Positions 27,356 through 36,634 of a stretch of 64,000 nucleotides of DNA are shown piece by piece. How positions within the stretch are numbered: position 1 is the first letter of the stretch; each line of letters opens with the position of its first letter. The stretch is from Nitratireductor luteus (GTDB lineage: Bacteria > Pseudomonadota > Alphaproteobacteria > Rhizobiales > Rhizobiaceae): assembly GCF_026162365.1 (NCBI RefSeq), contig NZ_JAOANW010000006.1:62001-126000 (forward strand), written 5' to 3'. The notes below the pieces were generated by a model that worked only from the letters and a program-made list of their open reading frames with translations, was not told where the DNA came from and did not search any database. A program made the position numbers and the translations under genes.

Positions 27356-28129
27356 ATGAACAAAAGGGCTCTTAATCTTGATGACGGTTTACTTCTTTGC
27401 CTCCATCAAGAAAAGCGGACGGTTGAAGCGAAACTGTACCGAGGCGTAAAACCCGCCGACAAGCGGAAGGAGCGAACAGCGTGTCTTCTGCTCATGGGAA
27501 GCACGAGGCTCAGATGCGAATACCTGCGCCGAGCGCTGATCAGCCACGAACCTGGAATGGACATCGTTGCCGTTGGCTCGGTCACCGAATGGAGAGATAA
27601 AGAGAAAACATATCCCCCGCTAGGGGCAATACTCCTGAATGTTGGCGAGCAGAATGTGATGGAAGGCGGCATCGCCAAACAGATCCGGGAACTTTCCGCC
27701 GACTTCCACCCCGTTCCGGTCGTTGTTCTGGCCGATAACGAAAAGCTGGAACAGATATTGATGGCGCTTGAATATGGAGCGCGCGGCTACATACCGGCTT
27801 CGGTTGGCATCAATGTCTGCATCGAAGCAGTCGCGCTGGCCATGTCAGGCGGAACTTTTATTCCTGCCAGCAGCGTGCTGGCCATGCGTCACTTGATCGA
27901 TGACAAGATCAAGAAAGCGCAGCTTTTGCACGCGATCTTCACGCGCCGCGAGATAGGGGTCGTGGAAGCGCTTCGGCAGGGCAAGCCGAACAAGATCATC
28001 GCCTATGAGCTCAACATACGCGAAAGCACCGTGAAGGTTCATATTCGCAATATCATGAAAAAGCTCAAAGCAACGAACCGGACAGAGGTCGCCTACAAGC
28101 TTGGTGAGCTAAAACAGCATCTGGTCTGA
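27356..28129 (+). CDS. atypical LuxR-type response regulator
   Basis: A 257-residue protein: an N-terminal extension of about 40 residues, a receiver-like domain (about 42-160) and a LuxR/FixJ HTH (about 185-250; FTRREIGVVEALRQGKPNKI, then AYELNIRESTVKVHIRNIMK). The receiver is degenerate: the position of the phosphoryl Asp is Asn95 (GAILLNVGEQ), and the acidic pair near the start is missing (CLLLMGSTRL). It is unlikely to be controlled by normal phosphorylation. The start at 27356 was chosen because TTAGGAGAGG lies about 12 bases upstream. No kinase gene is near. Confidence 0.82.
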   Translation: MNKRALNLDDGLLLCLHQEKRTVEAKLYRGVKPADKRKERTACLLLMGSTRLRCEYLRRALISHEPGMDIVAVGSVTEWRDKEKTYPPLGAILLNVGEQNVMEGGIAKQIRELSADFHPVPVVVLADNEKLEQILMALEYGARGYIPASVGINVCIEAVALAMSGGTFIPASSVLAMRHLIDDKIKKAQLLHAIFTRREIGVVEALRQGKPNKIIAYELNIRESTVKVHIRNIMKKLKATNRTEVAYKLGELKQHLV

Positions 28130-28234
28130 TCGATCGGGCACTGTCCATGATCCGGCGTACCGCTGTTTTCATGTGATTCTGCGCGGAAGGAAAACCCCTG
28201 GTCCGATTAGTATTCGGCCCTGCATTTATGATTG

Positions 28235-28259
28235 GGAACTGCGTTCAACGAGCAGTTCC
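28235..28259 (+). other. inverted repeat downstream of LuxR-type gene
   Basis: GGAACTGC (28235-28242) and GCAGTTCC (28252-28259) form a perfect 8-bp stem with a 9-nt loop. It lies about 100 bp after the regulator's stop and 95 bp after the end of the convergent membrane-protein gene. No T-run follows; function (weak terminator or operator) is unclear. Confidence 0.4.
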
Positions 28260-28353
28260 GAGGGCGGGGAACATGGGTTGCATTGAAACCCGAAATCGCA
28301 GGCATAATCGGGCAGTTTTACGCGCAACAGTCCAACCTCGGCTCCAGAACACA

Positions 28354-28599
28354 CTATAATGCGCGGAGACCGAAAAATCCGAACAGCAGAATGACCGCGC
28401 CGACCACGATCAGCGCAAGTCCAGGCCAATGGTCCTTAAGGCCAAACATCCGAATGCCGCTGCGTTTAGGCTCAAGCGTCCGTGCTGCTGACGGCGACGA
28501 GTGAGGGTCACTCATGCGACCACGAAAGATGACAGATCGCGCTGAGTAGAGCAGTCCGAGAATAACAAGAACGGCGCCGAGCCAAATGATCCACACCAT
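28354..28599 (-). CDS. small two-helix membrane protein
   Basis: An 81-residue protein with two predicted membrane helices (VWIIWLGAVLVILGLLYSAR at the N-terminus; WPGLALIVVGAVILLFGFFG at the C-terminus) separated by a polar loop of about 30 residues. The family is unknown to me. The start was set at MVWIIW because GGAGGTCGAA precedes it and the promoter immediately upstream would give a very short leader; an ATG five codons earlier has no ribosome site. A near-perfect EcfG promoter suggests it is part of the general stress response. Confidence 0.68.
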   Translation of the reverse strand: MVWIIWLGAVLVILGLLYSARSVIFRGRMSDPHSSPSAARTLEPKRSGIRMFGLKDHWPGLALIVVGAVILLFGFFGLRAL

Positions 28600-28617
28600 T
28601 TCGACCTCCAGCACTAC

Positions 28618-28642
28618 AACGCATTGGAGCCGGCGATGTTCC
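28618..28642 (-). promoter_or_regulatory. EcfG-type general stress promoter
   Basis: On the minus strand GGAAC (28642-28638) and CGTT (28621-28618) are separated by exactly 16 bases, the alphaproteobacterial EcfG consensus GGAAC-N16/17-CGTT. Transcription would begin about ten bases before the ribosome site of the small membrane protein. Two such consensus sites were found in the window. Confidence 0.72.
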
Positions 28643-28807
28643 TGGTAGCCGGCGTAAAGCCTAGAGCCCAGCTTCCAAAGCTCCCGACTCCTAATCGCGC
28701 TCCCGCAAGAGTTATGGTCGGGCCATCATTGGATCATGGCGCGCTCCAACAACAGAACGTGTCAGGCCAAACTCCGGTTGTTTACCGTGATCGAAAGCAG
28801 CCGCACC

Positions 28808-30007
28808 TCAATTTCCGAGCGCCGCCATGACGCCGCGCAGCTCGGCCAATCCCCTGAGCCGCCCAATCAGCGGATAGCCCGGCATCACGGGGCGGTCGAG
28901 GTCGGAAAGCAGCGATTGCCCGTGATCCGGCCGCATTGGGATCTTCCAGTCGGCGCGGCCCTCGGCCCTGCGTCGTGCCTCTTCGGCAAGCAGCGCTCGA
29001 ATCGTGGCCACCATGTCGGTATCGCCGTCCAGATGCTCGGATTCAAAGAAACTGTGCCGCCCGTCGACGCCGGCGCCAACCCGGCGGGTGTTGCGCAGGT
29101 GGACGAAGTGGATGTGCGGTCCCAGCCGGGTCACGAAACGCGCGCCATCGAAATCCTCGGCTACGCCGAGCGAACCGGTGCAGAAGGTGATGCCGTTCGC
29201 GGGGCTGTCGACGGCTTCCATCACGCGGGCATAGTCGTCTTCGCAGGACATGACGCGCGGTAGCCCCAACAGCGAGAACGGCGGATCGTCGGGATGACAG
29301 CAAAGGCGGATCCCAAGCTCCTCAGCCAACGGCACGACCTTTGATAGGAAATCTACAAGGTGCCCGCGCAGCCGGTCAGCGTCGATAGCGTCATACGTGC
29401 CCAGATGGTGGCAAACATCCTCCAGTGTCCACGTATCGTTGGCGCCCGGCAGTCCGGCCACGATGTTGTCGGCCAATTGCGCGCGGGCGGCGTCGGACAT
29501 CCCGGCAAAGACTGCCTCGGCTTCGGACAGCAGAAACTCGGGGTAGTCTTCGCCCGCGCCGGGCCGGTTCAGGATAAAACGGTCGAAGACGCAGAACTGC
29601 ACCAGATCGAAGCGCATTGCGCGCCCGCCATTGGGCATGGGCGCCGACAGCTCGGTCCGGGTCCAGTCGAGCACCGGCATGAAATTGTAGCAGACCGTGG
29701 AAATACCGGCGGCCGCTAGATTGCGCAGGCTTTCGCGGTAGGCATCAAGATGCGGCTTGACCGGGCCGGTCTGGGTCTTGATTGCCTCCGAAACCGGCAA
29801 GCTTTCGACAACGTCCCACGCCAGCCCCGACGGCTTGCCGTCCGGCCGCGCGACCTGATCCTGCCGCCGGGCGATCTCATCGGGTGTCCAGACGTCGCCG
29901 GGCGGAATATGGTGCAGCGCCGATACGATCCCCTCGGCCCCGGTTTGGCGGATCTCGGCAATCGAGATCTCATCCGCGGGTCCGAACCACCGCCAGGTCT
30001 GTTTCAT
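28808..30007 (-). CDS. uxuA: mannonate dehydratase
   Basis: A 399-residue TIM-barrel enzyme that dehydrates D-mannonate to 2-keto-3-deoxygluconate. The N-terminus MKQTWRWFGPADEISIAEIR and ALHHIPPGDVW are typical of UxuA, as are GISTVCYNFMPVLDWTRTEL and the metal-binding IRLCCHPDDPP, VHLRNT, and MRPDHGQ segments. It is the last gene of an eight-gene operon with a sugar ABC transporter and three Gfo/Idh/MocA oxidoreductases, 34 bp after the ATPase gene. No UxuB or UxaC gene is near, so mannonate may come from one of the oxidoreductases. Confidence 0.92.
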   Translation of the reverse strand: MKQTWRWFGPADEISIAEIRQTGAEGIVSALHHIPPGDVWTPDEIARRQDQVARPDGKPSGLAWDVVESLPVSEAIKTQTGPVKPHLDAYRESLRNLAAAGISTVCYNFMPVLDWTRTELSAPMPNGGRAMRFDLVQFCVFDRFILNRPGAGEDYPEFLLSEAEAVFAGMSDAARAQLADNIVAGLPGANDTWTLEDVCHHLGTYDAIDADRLRGHLVDFLSKVVPLAEELGIRLCCHPDDPPFSLLGLPRVMSCEDDYARVMEAVDSPANGITFCTGSLGVAEDFDGARFVTRLGPHIHFVHLRNTRRVGAGVDGRHSFFESEHLDGDTDMVATIRALLAEEARRRAEGRADWKIPMRPDHGQSLLSDLDRPVMPGYPLIGRLRGLAELRGVMAALGN

Positions 30008-30041
30008 CTATCGTCCTTTCCCGAAGCCCCTTTGCGGGGTC

Positions 30042-31121
<1,080 letters not shown>

Positions 31122-31142
31122 GTCAGACCCTCCCTTCCCCGG

Positions 31143-32198
31143 TCATTTGCCGCCGGTCGACGCAATGCCGGTGGCGATGTATTTCTGCAAAAACATGAAA
31201 ACGAGCGCGATCGGCAGAAGCGTGAGCACGGTCATCGCCAGCAGGTTGCTCCATTGCGTGGACATCTCGCCCTGGAACGAATTGAGCGCCAGTTGCAGCG
31301 TAAAGTTCTCGGTCTCGCTCAAAACGATCAGCGGCCAGAGGAAATCATTCCAGCGCCACATGATCGCAAGGATCGCCAGCACTGCGATGGCGGGCGCCGA
31401 GAGCGGCAGGATTATGCGCCAGAAGATCTTCCACTCGCTGGCCTTGTCCATCCGCGCGGCGTCAAGGATCTCGTCGGGTATGGTGATCATGTATTGCCTG
31501 AGCAGAAACACCCCTGTCGGCGTGGCTGCGCCGGGAATGATCACGCCCCAGAGACTGTTCAGCATTCCCAATTCACGCGTGATCAGAAAGAGCGGTACCA
31601 GAACCACCGTCTGCGGGATCATCAACGTGCCGATCACCAGTATCAAAACCGTGGTCCGGCCGCGGAACTTATATTTCGAGAGCGCAAAGGCCGCCATCGA
31701 GTTCACCAGCAGCATGATCGCCGTGGCCATCACCGTGATGAAGGTGGAATTCCACAGGAAGCGCAGGAAGTTGAAGCGCTCGAACAGTAGGGTGTAGTTC
31801 TCGACCGCCAGCGAAACCCGCTCGATTGGCTGCCAGTCGGCCACATTGACGCGCAGCCTCTCGTCGGGCGCGGCAGGGTCGATCATCTGCGCCACCAGCC
31901 CCACGCGGCGGATAAGCGCCAGTTTCCTGCCCTCATGGTCGCCGCCCACGATATCGAACAGCGCCAGCGGCTCGTCATAGCCCTCGACCTCGACCGTTTC
32001 CTGAGCATAGGGCAGAAGCCGCGGCGGGAAGCGCTGCAGGTCGGCCTCGGTCTTGAACGAGGACAACACCAGCCAGACCACCGGACCGAACATCAAGAGG
32101 ATGCCCATGCAGAGATAGCCGTAGGTCAGCCAGTCGGTCCAGTCCATCTGGCCTTTTCCAGCGCGGGTGCGGGTCATGAAAGACACGATCTTACCCAT
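31143..32198 (-). CDS. sugar ABC transporter, permease (MalG type)
   Basis: A 351-residue permease. The EAA motif is DAARMDKASEWKIFWRIILP. Unusually, about 60 extra residues (roughly 55-115) form a periplasmic loop after the first helix, with GGDHEGRKLALIRRVGLVAQ; this makes it larger than the usual 275-300. The start at 32198 (MGKIVSF) is preferred: GGAGG lies seven bases upstream, whereas the ATG at 32204 is too close. It overlaps the end of the partner permease gene. The extra loop may contact the binding protein. Confidence 0.88.
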   Translation of the reverse strand: MGKIVSFMTRTRAGKGQMDWTDWLTYGYLCMGILLMFGPVVWLVLSSFKTEADLQRFPPRLLPYAQETVEVEGYDEPLALFDIVGGDHEGRKLALIRRVGLVAQMIDPAAPDERLRVNVADWQPIERVSLAVENYTLLFERFNFLRFLWNSTFITVMATAIMLLVNSMAAFALSKYKFRGRTTVLILVIGTLMIPQTVVLVPLFLITRELGMLNSLWGVIIPGAATPTGVFLLRQYMITIPDEILDAARMDKASEWKIFWRIILPLSAPAIAVLAILAIMWRWNDFLWPLIVLSETENFTLQLALNSFQGEMSTQWSNLLAMTVLTLLPIALVFMFLQKYIATGIASTGGK

Positions 32199-33159
32199 CG
32201 ACATTCCTCCGGTTGGCCCAGAGCTGCACGGCGGTCAGCAAGGCCAGTACCAGCGCCAGCAGGATCGAGGCGGCCGCAGCCAGTCCGAAGAGGCGCGGTG
32301 CTCCGGCAAAACCAGTCTGGTAAATATATTGAATGATGAAGGTGGTTGCAGAACCGGGACCGCCGCCGGTGAAGGCGTAGATCTCGTCAAAGGTCTGCAC
32401 GCCCTTGATCAGCGCCAGCACCAGCACCACCAGCATGGTGGGGGCGAGCAGTGGCAAAGTGATCTTGCGGAATGTCCGCCAGGGGCTCGCGCGGTCCATC
32501 AGCGCGGCCTCGTAGACATCGCGTGGAATTGCCTGCAGCCCGGCCAGCAGGATGAGTGTATAGAATCCCATATGCGCCCAGACCGATAGGAACACCGACC
32601 AGGCAAAAGCCCAATGCCGGTCCAACAGCCACAGCACACGTTCATAGCCCATGACCTCCAGTCCTGCGTTCAGCAAGCCGTTGCGCTGCAGGATCCATTT
32701 CCAGATCAGCGCCACCACCACGGGAGAGAGCAGCACCGGGAAGAAGAAGACACCGCGAAAGAAGCCGCGCGCGCGGATATCGCGGTTCAGAACCAGCGCC
32801 GTCAGCAGTGAGAAACCGACCATCAGGCCCACCTGCAGCACCACGAACCAGACGGAGTTCCAGATCGCGCGCCAGAACAGGTCACGCTCGCAGGAATTGG
32901 GGTCAAAAACATTCTCGCAGTTGGCGAGGCTCTGGAAATTCGCGCCGCCGACAAAGGGCCGGTCGTTGAGCAATACCTGATCGCCCCCCGTCAGCGCATA
33001 GAGAAAGTTCAAGATGATCGGCAAAAACGCAAAGACGCCGAAGAGAATGAGGTTGGGCGCGAGAAACAGCCAGGCAAGCCGCTGGATACCGAGACGGCTC
33101 TGCACGAAGGCGAAAGGAATCTCGATGATCCGCATCACCGGTGCGACAGTGCTGTACAT
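32191..33159 (-). CDS. sugar ABC transporter, permease (MalF type)
   Basis: A 322-residue permease with six predicted helices. The coupling motif is EAALMDRASPWRTFRKITLP, and YAFTGGGPGSATTFIIQYIY is typical of MalF/UgpA-like sugar permeases. An N-terminal cytoplasmic helix (IPFAFVQSRLGIQRLAWLF) precedes TM1. It follows the binding-protein gene across a strong hairpin and overlaps the next permease gene. Confidence 0.9.
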   Translation of the reverse strand: MYSTVAPVMRIIEIPFAFVQSRLGIQRLAWLFLAPNLILFGVFAFLPIILNFLYALTGGDQVLLNDRPFVGGANFQSLANCENVFDPNSCERDLFWRAIWNSVWFVVLQVGLMVGFSLLTALVLNRDIRARGFFRGVFFFPVLLSPVVVALIWKWILQRNGLLNAGLEVMGYERVLWLLDRHWAFAWSVFLSVWAHMGFYTLILLAGLQAIPRDVYEAALMDRASPWRTFRKITLPLLAPTMLVVLVLALIKGVQTFDEIYAFTGGGPGSATTFIIQYIYQTGFAGAPRLFGLAAAASILLALVLALLTAVQLWANRRNVDG

Positions 33160-33192
33160 GGTCCGAGCCCTCCGATGCCCGTTCTGTGCTGT

Positions 33193-33222
33193 GGCGGGAC
33201 CCGAAAGTCCTCGGGCCCCGCC
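33193..33222 (-). other. intercistronic hairpin after sugar binding-protein gene
   Basis: GGCGGGACCCGA (33193-33204) and TCGGGCCCCGCC (33211-33222) form a 12-bp stem with one wobble position and a 6-nt loop. It lies 21 bp after the binding-protein stop and about 33 bp before the permease start. No T-run follows, so it probably shields upstream mRNA and lowers permease expression. Confidence 0.72.
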
Positions 33223-33243
33223 GGTCGCTTGCAGCTATCGGTC

Positions 33244-34512
33244 TTACTTGGTTTCGGCCAGCACAGCGGCCAGATCTGCTTCGGCGCGTTCCATGGCCTC
33301 TTCGACTGTTAGTTCGCCGACGACGGCCTGGGTCGCACGTTGCACCGTGATGTTGAACATGGCGCGGTTGTTGCGATAGCCCTGATAGGCAAAGGCGATC
33401 GGAGAGACACGCCCCACCTGAGCGCCCCAGGTTTTCAGCGCGGTAGCGGCCGGTTCGGACGCGCCCTCATAGTCTGCGCCTGCCGACGCCACAGCGCGAT
33501 GCGCGGGGATATTTCGGGTGCGCCCCGAGAACTCAGCATAGATCTCTTGCTGTGCGAGATAGTCCATCAGCGCCGCCACGATCTCGGGATGCTTGGTCTG
33601 CTTGAAACCGACAAGGCCCGAGCCGCCCGGCATACCGGTGCAGCCGCCTTCGCCACAGGGGGACCCCACGACCTGCCAGTCGAAGAAGTCGCCAATCTGT
33701 TCATCGAAACGGCCGGTCTGCCAGCTTCCCGAGTAGTAGTAGACCAGCTCGCCATTGATGAATTCCTGCGCCGCGTCACGGTAACTGTCGCCGCCCTGTC
33801 CAGCCCAGACATCGCGCGCCATGGTGCCGTCCTCATGCCAGTCGACGAATTTCTGCACATAGGCCGTGAAAGCGTCATCGACCAGGATCGGCTCGCCGTC
33901 CTCGTCAAAGATCTTGGCTCCGTAGGAAATCGCCGGCCCGGCGATCCGATGGCCGGAGCGGTCCATCGCCATAGGGAACGTGGTGTCGGTGGCCTCGGCC
34001 ACCGCCCGCGAAGCTTCGGCCCAGTCGTCCCAGGAGGCATCCGGGCCCGGCACTTCAACACCCGCCTGTTCGAACAAGGTGCGGTTGATGTAGGCGCCGG
34101 TGATGGTCAGCAACATGTGCAGACCGTAAATGCCGTCGTCATCGGGGCTGGCGCGATACCATCCCAGCACGTCGCCGAAGCTGGACTCCCAATAGTCGCG
34201 GTCCACGTAGGGTGCCAGATCCAGGTAATAGGGGTTCAGCCCGCCCAGATCGGTCACCATGGCAAGGTCCGGGCCGGTCCCTGCGGCCAATTGCACCGGC
34301 AGGCTTTCCAGAACCGCCTGATAAGGAACCACGTCCATGACCACATCGACGCCCGGATGATCGGCTTCGAAGCGGGTGGTCAGTTCGTCCAGCACCTCGC
34401 ATTCGGCACCGTCCGATGTGCACATGATTCGAATTTCCTGTGCGCTGGCGCTCAGCGCCCCGGCACTGAACACGGCCGCGAATGCCGTTGTCGCCAAAAT
34501 TTTGTGTTTCAT
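33244..34512 (-). CDS. sugar ABC transporter, substrate-binding protein
   Basis: A 422-residue MalE/UgpB-class binding protein. The start at MKHKILATTAFAAVFSAGAL follows GGAGGAGAACG and gives a signal peptide ending near ASA-QEI; the longer frame to 34557 has no signal. Conserved stretches include AAGTGPDLAMVTDLGGLNPY, YINRTLFEQAGVEVP and GCTGMPGGSGLVGFKQTKHP. It binds an unknown sugar or sugar acid for the two permeases. A nearby uxuA gene suggests a hexuronate, aldonate or related glycoside as ligand. Confidence 0.9.
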   Translation of the reverse strand: MKHKILATTAFAAVFSAGALSASAQEIRIMCTSDGAECEVLDELTTRFEADHPGVDVVMDVVPYQAVLESLPVQLAAGTGPDLAMVTDLGGLNPYYLDLAPYVDRDYWESSFGDVLGWYRASPDDDGIYGLHMLLTITGAYINRTLFEQAGVEVPGPDASWDDWAEASRAVAEATDTTFPMAMDRSGHRIAGPAISYGAKIFDEDGEPILVDDAFTAYVQKFVDWHEDGTMARDVWAGQGGDSYRDAAQEFINGELVYYYSGSWQTGRFDEQIGDFFDWQVVGSPCGEGGCTGMPGGSGLVGFKQTKHPEIVAALMDYLAQQEIYAEFSGRTRNIPAHRAVASAGADYEGASEPAATALKTWGAQVGRVSPIAFAYQGYRNNRAMFNITVQRATQAVVGELTVEEAMERAEADLAAVLAETK

Positions 34513-34565
34513 TCCGTTCTCCTCCCTGATTTGCAGGTCTTCCAGTTGGGGATCCATGGCCCCGG

Positions 34566-35621
34566 TTAAGGCAGCCAGCTCTCGTAGAGCGGGGCAGCCC
34601 TGCTCAGCGGCAGTGATACGCGCTGCCCCGTTCGTGTGGCGTGGTAGACGGCGGTCACCAGTTCAATGGACTGCCGTCCGTCCGCCAATGTCACCTCATG
34701 ACCGCCGCGCCCCTCCAGCGCGTCGGCAATGGCGTCGAAAAAACCTGCGAACCCCGCCAGCGAGACGGGCAGTCCGGCAAGAACCTCGTCGATGGCTGCC
34801 TGATCGTAGGGAGCGCGGGCGGTAAAGCGCCATCCACCCTCGGCCGGCGCATAGGGTGCGGTGCCGCTCTCGGCCGTCAGGCCCTCGAAGGCAAAGCGCA
34901 GGCGGGTCGTGTCCATAGCCGCGCCGAGCGTGATGGAACTCGTCGAGAGCGCGCCGTTCTCATGCACCATCAGGATCGCTCCGCAGTCCTCGACCTCGAT
35001 CGCGTTCACGCGGGTGGCGGTGCTGGCGGACAGCTCCGCTATAGGTCCGAATACGCTGCACAGAAGATCATGGTTGTGGATCGCATGGCCCAGCACAGCA
35101 CCGCCCGATTCCCCTGCCCAGGTGCCGCGCCATGGCACGGCGTAATAAACGGAGTCACGATTCCAGTGGGTTTCGAGGCTGGCGGCAAAAGGCTTGCCGG
35201 CAAGACCCGCATCGATCAGCGCCTTCAGCTGTGCCGTGCCCTTGCCATAGCGATACTGAAATACTGGAAAGACCTGCCGCCCGGTCTTCTGGGCGACCTC
35301 GATCAGCGCGTCGGCTTCGGCCAGCGACCGCACCAGCGGCTTCTCGCACACCACGTGCTTGCCGGCAGTCAGCGCCTTCTCCGAGACGGGAAAATGCAGA
35401 TGCGGCGGCAGACAGACGTCGACCAGATCGATCTCCGGGTCGGCCAGAACGGCGTCGAGATCGCCCGTCACGGTGATGCTGTCATCCTCGCCAACGACGC
35501 TCCGGACACGGTCGGTGTCGAGATCGCAGAATGTCCGCACCTCGAAGCGCGCGGGTAGCGAGCGGTAGCCCGCCAGATGCTGCGCACCGATCCCGGCACC
35601 GACGATTGCAACCCGGATCAT
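34566..35621 (-). CDS. Gfo/Idh/MocA family oxidoreductase (1)
   Basis: A 351-residue NAD(P)-dependent sugar or cyclitol dehydrogenase. The Rossmann motif VAIVGAGIGAQHLAGY is at residues 4-19, and the EKP motif is in HVVCEKPLVRSLAEA. The C-terminal domain has the family HAIHNHDLLCSVFG with the catalytic His. The start was set at MIRVAIVGAG (35621), overlapping the preceding gene by 4 bp. It is one of three such enzymes in the operon; substrate unknown. Confidence 0.88.
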   Translation of the reverse strand: MIRVAIVGAGIGAQHLAGYRSLPARFEVRTFCDLDTDRVRSVVGEDDSITVTGDLDAVLADPEIDLVDVCLPPHLHFPVSEKALTAGKHVVCEKPLVRSLAEADALIEVAQKTGRQVFPVFQYRYGKGTAQLKALIDAGLAGKPFAASLETHWNRDSVYYAVPWRGTWAGESGGAVLGHAIHNHDLLCSVFGPIAELSASTATRVNAIEVEDCGAILMVHENGALSTSSITLGAAMDTTRLRFAFEGLTAESGTAPYAPAEGGWRFTARAPYDQAAIDEVLAGLPVSLAGFAGFFDAIADALEGRGGHEVTLADGRQSIELVTAVYHATRTGQRVSLPLSRAAPLYESWLP

Positions 35622-36634
35622 ACGCCCGCCCCTTCCGCCATGGCCTGCGCCTTGAGCGCCAGTTCGCAAACCTTGAAGGCGTGGGCCTGTGTCATTGCGG
35701 TTTCGGTACGGTTACGGATATCAGCGGTCAGTCGCGCGAAATAGGGCAATCCGGCATCGGCGCAGGCGATCTTCTCACAACGCTCGCCATTGACCAGGAT
35801 CAGGTGATCGGTGCCCTCGGCACCCCCCACATCCACATATTTGCGCAGTTCGATATAGCCCTCGGTTCCAAGAATGGTCAGTCGCCCGTCGCCCCAGGTA
35901 GGCAGCGCGTCGGGAGTGTACCAATCGACCCGGATATAGCAGTGTCCCTTGTCACTCTTGAGCGCCACCTCCCCGAAATCCTGCAGGCCCGGGTCGTCGG
36001 GATTAGCGTAGTTGGCGACATTGGCCATGGTCACTTCGGCATCGGTCGAACCGGTGAAGAACAGGAACTGGTCGATCTGGTGGCTACCGATATCGGTCAG
36101 GATGCCGCCATAGGCCTCGCGCTCGAAGAACCAGACGGGCCGGGTCGGACGGTTGAGCCGATGCGGCCCCATCCCCAAGGTCTGCACCACGCGGCCAATG
36201 GCTCCCTCGGCCACCAGCTCTGCGGCGCGGGTCACGGCGGGCACCTCGAAACGCTCGGAAAAGTCGATGGTCCAGATCCGGCCCGTGCGCGCCACCGTCT
36301 CGCGGATCGCATCGAGCTGCGCCATGGTGGTGCAGCCGGGCTTGTCCACCATCACGTCCTTTCCCGCCTCCATCGCGGCGATGGCCAATTCGGCCCGGTC
36401 GCGCGGGATCGAGGAAATCAGGATCAGGTCGATCTCGGGGTCGTTCAGGATCTCGTCCTTGCTGGCCACGCGAGGCACGTCGGGGAATCGTTTGACGAAG
36501 CTCGCGAGTGTCTCGGGCTCGCCCTCGGTCCACCAGCATTTAAACTCGGCGCCTTCGGCCATCATGTTGCCCGCCATCCCGAAAATGTGACGGTGGTCGA
36601 TGCCAAGCGCGGCAATTTTGAGGGGTCTTGTCAT
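35618..36634 (-). CDS. Gfo/Idh/MocA family oxidoreductase (2), DKP variant
   Basis: A 338-residue relative of glucose-fructose oxidoreductase. The N-terminus KIAALGIDHRHIFGMAGNMM replaces the usual GxGxxG with G-x-D-H-R-H. The cofactor EKP motif reads DKP (residues 97-99, VMVDKPGCTTM). The C-terminal catalytic stretch is LTDIGSHQIDQFLFFTGST. The altered N-terminal motif resembles a subgroup in which dinucleotide binding differs. It overlaps both neighbours by 4 bp (ATGA), so all three oxidoreductases are translationally coupled. Confidence 0.85.
   Translation of the reverse strand: MTRPLKIAALGIDHRHIFGMAGNMMAEGAEFKCWWTEGEPETLASFVKRFPDVPRVASKDEILNDPEIDLILISSIPRDRAELAIAAMEAGKDVMVDKPGCTTMAQLDAIRETVARTGRIWTIDFSERFEVPAVTRAAELVAEGAIGRVVQTLGMGPHRLNRPTRPVWFFEREAYGGILTDIGSHQIDQFLFFTGSTDAEVTMANVANYANPDDPGLQDFGEVALKSDKGHCYIRVDWYTPDALPTWGDGRLTILGTEGYIELRKYVDVGGAEGTDHLILVNGERCEKIACADAGLPYFARLTADIRNRTETAMTQAHAFKVCELALKAQAMAEGAGV

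Noticed and set aside
33340-34569. 409-codon plus-strand frame antisense to the sugar binding-protein gene
   Set aside because: No recognisable domain; the minus-strand binding protein has signal peptide and family motifs.
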